Positions 61,501-64,000 of a stretch of 64,000 bases of DNA are shown here, piece by piece. Location: positions 8,425,019-8,489,018 of the forward strand of contig CM034605.1 of the NCBI GenBank assembly GCA_020091685.1, given 5' to 3'. This DNA comes from Lutjanus erythropterus (lineage: Eukaryota; Chordata; Actinopteri; Lutjaniformes; Lutjanidae). Numbering within the stretch: the stretch's first letter is position 1; each line of letters starts with the position of its first letter. Below the pieces are notes generated by a model. It had not been told where the DNA came from. It saw nothing but the letters and a program-made list of their open reading frames with translations, and made no database searches. The position numbers and the translations under genes were made by a program.

Positions 61501-63882
61501 TGCCTGTATGATACGACATAACATGTTGTTATATAAATATATATCTCTACTTACCTGTCAGGACTGTTCCTCAGAATACTCTTCAAAGAGGGTTCATACA
61601 AAAAGAATCCACAGCTGTTTGTTGTAGCTCTTTTATAACTCATGTTACTGTAAATTTTACTGCATTATGAAAATGTAAACAATGGGACTTCTCTTTTTGT
61701 GATAACTGAATTGTGCTCCAAATTGTTCACACACTCCCCTCATTTGTTGTCTCCTTCACTGGAGTCTGCTGAGAGGGCAGAGGAGCAGAGGGAGTATGGA
61801 GGGGAGAGGAGTGCGCTCTGTAGGCATCGATCACAATAGAGACGAATTCAATAGAACAGAACTCGGTGGTTTCCTCTGCTCTCCTTTAGAAATGTCAAAC
61901 ACCCACACAAGCCTCTTGGTCGCTATACAATCCCTCCACTAATGCACACACCACTGTGTTAGCAGTGCTACGGGCTTCTGTGTAAACGATCCCAAAATGA
62001 TCTTCCTACACACGCTATCTCCTACTCTCAGGGTGCGTGAGAGTGCTCACAGCGAGCTGAGCAATAATGGGATACAGGCTCTACCTTTTATGGCTTGAAA
62101 ATCACTATCATTGCTCTCATCCTTACCATTTAGCCTGTCATCACTGCTGTCTTATTCCACCAAAAGCCATTCAGAGCTTTTGCCGCCATTTTCTTCACTG
62201 TATTATAGTCTGAGGACCATGGTGTTAAGTGCATATTGAATTCCAGACTGTTGTTCATATTACCTGAACTACGTTACAATTTTAGTCACTGTAACAAAGG
62301 TTGGTTCTGGTTGAGACACCCCAGTAGAATCTGTAGAGCTCACGAAAAGAGTTAAAATGGTTGGGCTAATTAAAAATAACAAGCTGTGCGCGTTGTCCAT
62401 GTTCAAGCCTTTTACGTTACTGATATCATGGCATGTACCTTTTTGTCGGAGCCAAGGATAATTGCAGGTCACTAAAGGTTTCACTTCGCCAAAGCCTTGT
62501 TGAGATTCATCCATCTCAAGACAAATTAAAGTACACAACCTGAACACATCACTCCTAGACAATAAAATCTCACTGATACTACTGGCCCTTCCTGCAAATA
62601 AATAAATATGTTATCTACACCTTTATAGTGTCTCAGGTGACTGGTTTTATTTCACCAATCTCTGTATATTGTTATTTTTAGGTTTTGAAAGACGCTTGAC
62701 ATTAATTCCAGTGACAAATATAAATGTGTTTGCATTAGTAACCTGTAGCATTCATATTGTCTGTTTTTCTCTTTTGTTTGTGCTGCATTATCCATGCAGT
62801 GTCTAAAGTAGACATTGTTATATAAACAAAGTAGTGCTACTCTATATTAAATATAACAAAGATTAGAAAAAAACAAGTGTTGTTGGCTGTAAAGAGATTA
62901 TAGCCCCTAACATAACTGTGATTTTTAAAAATAGTTTGTCATTCAGTGTTGAATTTATACCAGTGGGTTTTTCAGACTTTATACATTATATTTAACATCT
63001 AACTGACTCTCTGTTGTAGGTAATCAGCAGTAAGATATTTGTATTATAGCCTTTTCTCCTGACTGCATTTTACTTTGTCTATATGTCCTTTCCAGAGGTT
63101 TGCCAAAAAACAGGTTGTATGTTTGTGCCATGGAAATACTCATAACACACTCACGATATGAAAAAAAAAAAAATCAAATACCAAAGACTAAATACCTCAA
63201 TCTCAGTATTTATTATTGTGATATTGTTACAGTGACTATTGGTGCTTTCTTAAAATATTAATACAGTGAGCTTTTTTGATAAGTGATGAAACGCCATGAA
63301 AATTTCATATCACAATTGTAATTCTTATGGTTATTAATATAACAGTATTAAATTTTCTGTGCTGAAAATACTGAAACATTGGAACAATTTCAGTTTTATA
63401 TTGAAATCCACAAATAAAATTAGCAGCACCACACACTTTTTCATTTTGCTGACTTTGAGTAATGCTGGACAGTATTTACTATGAGTTTTTCAAAGTGCAG
63501 TTTATCAATAATTCAATAATGATTTAATAATGATCAAAATCTGAAATGGTCACACTAATTGTGAGAAACTTTACTGTGGTTTATTGTGAAACCAGTAGTT
63601 GTTTCACTATGGTACTGTTTGTGGGAAACGGTGAGAAAACACTGTGCAGTGGTGCAGGTTTAGCAGTCTTTTCTCTGTGTTTCTTATTCATCTGATTTGT
63701 TTTTTCCTCTTTTCATCTTTTTTCCCAAGATGTGGCTAATGGCAGCACGGGCTACAGGTCTCCTCCCAGGACCAAGGAGGTGGTCATCAACGGCCAGACA
63801 GTCAAACTGAAGTATTGCTTCACCTGCAAGATCTTCAGACCGCCACGTGCCTCCCACTGCAGCCTCTGTGACAACTGTGTGG
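22700..63882 (+). CDS. zdhhc14: zdhhc14, 5' part of gene (three coding exons)
   Basis: ZDHHC14 is a Golgi/ER-membrane protein S-acyltransferase that loads palmitate from palmitoyl-CoA onto cysteines. Coding starts at ATG 22753; exons 22700-22994, 47411-47571 and 63730-63882 join in phase to give the first 185 residues. Layout: basic cytosolic N-terminus with CEYSQIS (11-18), TM1 (about 61-80), TM2 (about 90-109), DPG signature (115-117), then the cysteine-rich domain C164-x2-C167...H177-C178-x2-C181-x2-C184. The catalytic DHHC motif lies in the next exon, outside the window. [29 protein letters not shown] and [15 protein letters not shown] match ZDHHC14 rather than ZDHHC18 (CEYQQIS, TVCEAAALEKQI). 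Introns are 24.4 and 16.2 kb. Confidence 0.95.
23667..23780 (-). repeat. LINE 3'-tail fragment, minus strand
   Basis: Reverse-complemented, this reads as a 3' end with GCCAATAAAGTTATTTG followed by a short (ATTTG)-type tandem tail, preceded by TGCTTTGGCAACA. That layout is typical of a severely 5'-truncated fish non-LTR retrotransposon copy (L2/CR1-like tails end in such short repeats). No coding sequence remains, and the family is not assigned. Confidence 0.5.
23858..24398 (+). mobile_element. long-TIR MITE with TTAA ends, copy 3
   Basis: Starts TTAAAGGGACACTTCACCCC and ends GGTAAACTGTCCCTTTAA, both ends inside TTAA. The interior shares ATAATGGAACTAAATGGCAC, CTTTCCAGAAATCA and the TTTTGGTGTGAGTTACAGAG block with copy 1, in the same orientation. 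Its 541 bp are non-coding. The symmetric ends make it the best-preserved of the three. Confidence 0.87.
24864..26150 (+). repeat. direct duplication, copies about 1.15 kb apart
   Basis: AAAGTGCTTCAGAGCC followed by GAAAGCTTAAT and GGCAAAATATGTGCTGTGGT occurs at 24864 and again at 26011 (offset 1,147 bp). Similarity continues through GTGGCACACAACCAC for about 170 bp; the second copy lacks about 45 bp in the middle. It may be a tandem duplication whose remainder has diverged, or two copies of an unknown repeat. Confidence 0.75.
25670..25990 (-). mobile_element. non-autonomous DNA element with GATTAAT / GCAGCTC ends
   Basis: Shares TTGATAATCA...ATCATTTTACTTA, TGTGAGGATTTGCTGC and ATGGAAATTGAAAAGAACTG with the copy at 26640. 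The interior GAGGATTTGCTGCTTTTCT is the reverse of the 60.7-kb copy, so it is inverted relative to that one. Borders are approximate. It is a common type of teleost short DNA element; the superfamily is not assigned. Confidence 0.6.
26222..26638. mobile_element. hAT-like non-autonomous element
   Basis: The left end TAGGGGTGTAACAG and right end TTGTGACACCTCTA are inverted repeats. Interior motifs CAGTTCGATTCGATTT and GATTGGATTC add to the hAT-like look. No 8-bp target duplication could be matched, so the superfamily is inferred from the ends only. It is directly followed by another element at 26640. Confidence 0.6.
26640..26962 (-). mobile_element. non-autonomous DNA element, second copy
   Basis: Same family as 25670-25990: TTTGATAATCAACAAATCAT, CTGTGAGGATCTGCTGCC, GTTGAGATGGA and GAAAATGAAAAGAACTGCTT, ending TTGCAGCTCTA. 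It lies back to back with the hAT-like element at 26222-26638. No coding capacity. Confidence 0.6.
28371..28620 (+). repeat. interspersed repeat interrupted by (AC)34
   Basis: Left flank CATTCATTTAGTACTTTTAA and AAAGCACTTTACA, and right flank GCGCTTTGGGTTTCAATATC and TTGCCCAAGGATA, match the two halves of a common teleost repeat. That repeat normally has a short CATTCACACACACATTC segment in between. Here this segment has expanded into 34 AC units (28439-28506). Family name not assigned. Confidence 0.65.
28439..28507 (+). repeat. (AC)34 microsatellite
   Basis: Thirty-four perfect AC units, the longest microsatellite in the window, inside an interspersed repeat. Confidence 0.98.
29400..30281. 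mobile_element. hAT-type non-autonomous transposon with perfect 8-bp TSD
   Basis: Starts TAGACATTCACCGATTGC and ends CGATTGGTGCATCCCTA, inverted terminal repeats of the TAGGGATGCACCGAT type. Exact 8-bp duplications CTAATTTC flank it (29392-29399 and 30282-30289). The 882-bp interior has no hAT transposase motif; the frames across it are short and unconvincing. The left TIR is more decayed than the right. Confidence 0.9.
34108..34378 (+). mobile_element. non-autonomous DNA element (GATTAAT...CGATTAAT type)
   Basis: Contains GATTAATTTCATTATCAGTT, AACAATTAGTTGCTTGATC, AAATGTCAGAAAATGAGGAA and TTGTCATAGAGGACTAA. It ends ATTCGATTAATGTAGTAATC-ATTACAGCTT. This is the same broad family as the copies at 25.7, 26.6 and 60.7 kb, with a well-kept interior. 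Non-coding. Confidence 0.6.
38415..38778. mobile_element. TTAA-ended MITE, third TIR type
   Basis: Starts TTAAAGCAACAGCAGGAGTT and ends CTTGCAGTAGCTTTAA, inverted repeats with both ends in TTAA. The 364-bp interior includes CACCACCGCTCTTGTCCACA. It is distinct from the TTAAAGGGACA and TTAAAGGCATAG families. No frame of note. Confidence 0.7.
42081..42838 (+). pseudogene. hAT transposon remnant with BED zinc-finger fragment
   Basis: Between decayed ends TAGGACAGCACTATTA (42081) and CATGACTGTGCGGCTA (42838) lies a frame at about 42351-42516. It translates to [40 protein letters not shown] and [12 protein letters not shown]. This is a BED-type zinc finger (C-x2-C near 42393-42404, then HLQNHH), the DNA-binding N-terminus of hAT transposases. 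The catalytic RNase-H-like and dimerisation parts are missing. No target duplication matched, so it is an old, internally deleted copy. Confidence 0.75.
45086..46080 (+). mobile_element. Harbinger-like element retaining a Myb-like gene
   Basis: The left end GGGTCTCATTCAAGAAC (45086) mirrors the right end GTTCTTGCATGAGGCCC (46080). The motif TTAGCATAATTAATGC at about 45260 and GGCCTCACTTAAGAACAAAT at 46029 are typical of teleost Harbinger-type MITEs. PIF/Harbinger transposons encode a transposase and a Myb/SANT-like protein; only a frame resembling the latter (45334-45657) fits in this 995-bp element. The expected 3-bp target duplication is not clear. Confidence 0.55.
45334..45657 (+). CDS. 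Myb/SANT-like open reading frame in Harbinger-like element
   Basis: A 107-codon frame starts [20 protein letters not shown], continues SEVHKGKSV, and later has [20 protein letters not shown] followed by [19 protein letters not shown]. The order resembles Harbinger/MSANTD Myb-like proteins: basic K-F-x-x-x-E-x-x-x-LLSEV, a later IKKKW helix, K-x2-R..HR, then ATGGG. Here the conserved Trp of KKKW is Cys and the middle helix is divergent. It ends soon after the GGGG, shorter than typical. Likely a decaying transposon gene that happens to remain open; expression is unknown. The resemblance is from memory and not tested by a search. Confidence 0.5.
   Translation: MKTPSKRKKKFRSLEFDILLSEVHKGKSVNLIASTVELKRPAKTKKGEKRMLLIPWAVTQIKKKCVYEKMTSEGKKTTRHRCSKGRAMTASGGGGQEKFSSRRSNTE
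47411..47571 (+). CDS. zdhhc14: zdhhc14 coding exon 2
   Basis: The acceptor CTGTCCCACCAG ends at 47410 and the donor G|GTAAGA starts at 47572. It completes Asp81 and encodes [40 protein letters not shown] and [13 protein letters not shown]. This contains the short luminal loop, TM2 and the family DPG motif. It ends with one base of Asp135, which the next exon completes. Confidence 0.96.
48600..48720 (-). repeat. interspersed-repeat 3' tail, minus strand
   Basis: AAGGCAAGGCAGTTTTATTT, GATAGCACATTTCATACACC and GTGTGCTTCACGGGGTAATA recall the reversed 3' end of a common teleost retroposon whose tail is a short repeat (TTGCC). Only the tail remains; family not assigned. Confidence 0.45.
48827..48879 (+). 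repeat. (ATT)n microsatellite, imperfect
   Basis: About 17 ATT/TTA units with scattered C and G substitutions. Confidence 0.9.
50538..50956 (-). repeat. V-SINE-type tRNA-derived SINE, minus strand
   Basis: Read on the minus strand, the element begins with a tRNA-like head: A box in CAGTGGTTAGCACTG and B box GAGTTCGAATCC (50891-50902 reversed). The strongly conserved core follows (TTTGCATGTTCTCCTCGTGT, GGGTTCTCTTCGGGTACTC, AGTCCAAAGACATGCA), and a tail ending in GGATGGATGAA repeats. Core and layout match the vertebrate V-SINE group (relatives of zebrafish DANA and HE1). It is nearly full length (about 420 bp) with moderate divergence. Frames read across it are artefacts. Confidence 0.85.
54983..55377. 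mobile_element. hAT-type non-autonomous transposon with perfect 8-bp TSD
   Basis: Starts CAGAGGTCTTCAAAGTGTG and ends TATTGAAAACCACTG; the ends are inverted repeats (CAGxGGTxTTCAA). It is flanked by an exact CTGTAAAC duplication (54975-54982 and 55378-55385). The 395-bp interior is non-coding. Confidence 0.9.
55541..55640 (+). repeat. one end of a DNA element (GTATACCAAGGTATAC type)
   Basis: GGGCAGTGTAAAGGTATTAT followed by AGTATACCAAGGTATAC and CAGTATGATTTTCAGTACCA resembles the palindromic end of a frequent teleost DNA transposon. The matching right end was not found within 800 bp; it may be near 56290 (CCGGCATACCATG) but this is weak. Confidence 0.4.
60670..61031 (+). mobile_element. non-autonomous DNA element, GATTAATC...GCAGCTC type
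   Basis: GGGCTGGAAATAATAAGTG starts the copy. TATTGATTAATCTGCCTATT, AAATGTCAAAAAAAAAAG, GAGAAGCAGCAAATCCTCAC and GAAGCTGGAACCAGC follow. It ends TTGCAGCTCT at about 61031. The interior is the reverse complement of the copies at 25.7 and 26.6 kb. Non-coding. Confidence 0.65.
63730..63882 (+). CDS. zdhhc14: zdhhc14 coding exon 3 (start of DHHC cysteine-rich domain)
   Basis: The acceptor TTTCCCAAG ends at 63729 and the donor G|GTGAGT starts at 63883. It encodes [41 protein letters not shown] and [10 protein letters not shown]. All zinc-binding Cys/His positions of this half of the domain are present. Its last base begins the Glu codon expected before RFDHHCPW in the following exon. PPRTKEV and [18 protein letters not shown] are typical ZDHHC14. 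Confidence 0.96.
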
Positions 63883-64000
63883 GTGAGTGAAAATGAAATT
63901 CTCGGGATGCCAGTTTGTACGTTTGGCTGCCGCTATTTGATTTGATGAACACAAACAGTCAAGACCATCACTAAACCATCCTCTATCCAGTTTGTGGTTT
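63883..64000 (+). other. zdhhc14: zdhhc14 intron 3, start only
   Basis: Sequence after the donor GTGAGTG; the next exon, with the catalytic DHHC motif, must lie beyond the window. Confidence 0.85.

Larger units (their letters stand above)
47572..63729 (+). other. zdhhc14: zdhhc14 intron 2, no other gene recognised
   Basis: This 16.2-kb intron is A/T-rich, with the repeats listed separately (48600, 48827, 50538, 54983, 55541, 60670). Repeat-free, higher-complexity blocks at about 52640-53110 and 61740-62260 could be conserved regulatory DNA. The 146-codon open frame at 52638-53078 inside the first has no recognisable motif. Near 63160-63560 there are scraps of A/T-rich DNA elements. No exon was found. 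Confidence 0.6.

Noticed and set aside
1-64000. CRISPR arrays, operons, rRNA genes, retrovirus-like or LTR elements
   Set aside because: None was seen; the repeats present are microsatellites, SINEs, retroposon tails and DNA transposons.

Overview
This is a vertebrate nuclear window, most likely from a spiny-rayed teleost fish. Its exons are short and separated by GT-AG introns, the two coding genes are clear vertebrate orthologues, and the non-coding DNA is full of small hAT, TTAA-ended, Harbinger-like and V-SINE/tRNA-SINE repeats of the kind common in teleosts. The species cannot be named from the sequence alone. No bacterial, plasmid, phage, CRISPR or tRNA/rRNA feature was seen, and no retrovirus-like or LTR element was recognised.

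Layout. (1) Positions 1-8867 hold the last seven coding exons of arid1b (+ strand), the DNA-targeting BAF250b subunit of the BAF (SWI/SNF) chromatin remodeller. The seven exons join in one frame (1,062 codons plus stop) and end in the large BAF250 C-terminal exon. A 3' UTR of about 1.35 kb ends at two poly(A) signals near 10.13-10.20 kb. (2) From 10.2 to 20.6 kb lies an intergenic stretch with SINEs, two hAT elements with target-site duplications, two long-TIR MITEs with TTAA ends and microsatellites. No gene was recognised in it. (3) From about 20.6 kb to the right edge is the 5' part of zdhhc14 (+ strand), a DHHC palmitoyltransferase. It comprises a CpG-richer promoter and probable non-coding first exon, the first coding exon (22.7-23.0 kb), a 24.4-kb intron, coding exon 2 (47.4 kb), a 16.2-kb intron, and coding exon 3 (63.7-63.9 kb) carrying the start of the cysteine-rich DHHC domain. 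The gene continues beyond the window.

The gene pair matches the human 6q25 order ARID1B - (TMEM242) - ZDHHC14. This, with the residue choices, supports arid1b/zdhhc14 over the paralogous pair arid1a/zdhhc18. No tmem242-like exon was noticed between the two genes. The genes do not form a pathway; they are neighbours in a conserved synteny block.

No wholly new biological system is evident. The most interesting observations are transposon-gene interfaces. A small MITE just downstream of the probable zdhhc14 promoter carries the palindrome TCTCGCGAGA in each terminal repeat. Another repeat ends about 25 bp before the first coding exon and may supply its branch point. A Harbinger-like element of about 1 kb in intron 1 keeps an open Myb/SANT-like reading frame but no room for a transposase. 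Four hAT elements have matching 8-bp target-site duplications that fix their ends (three exact, one with a single mismatch).
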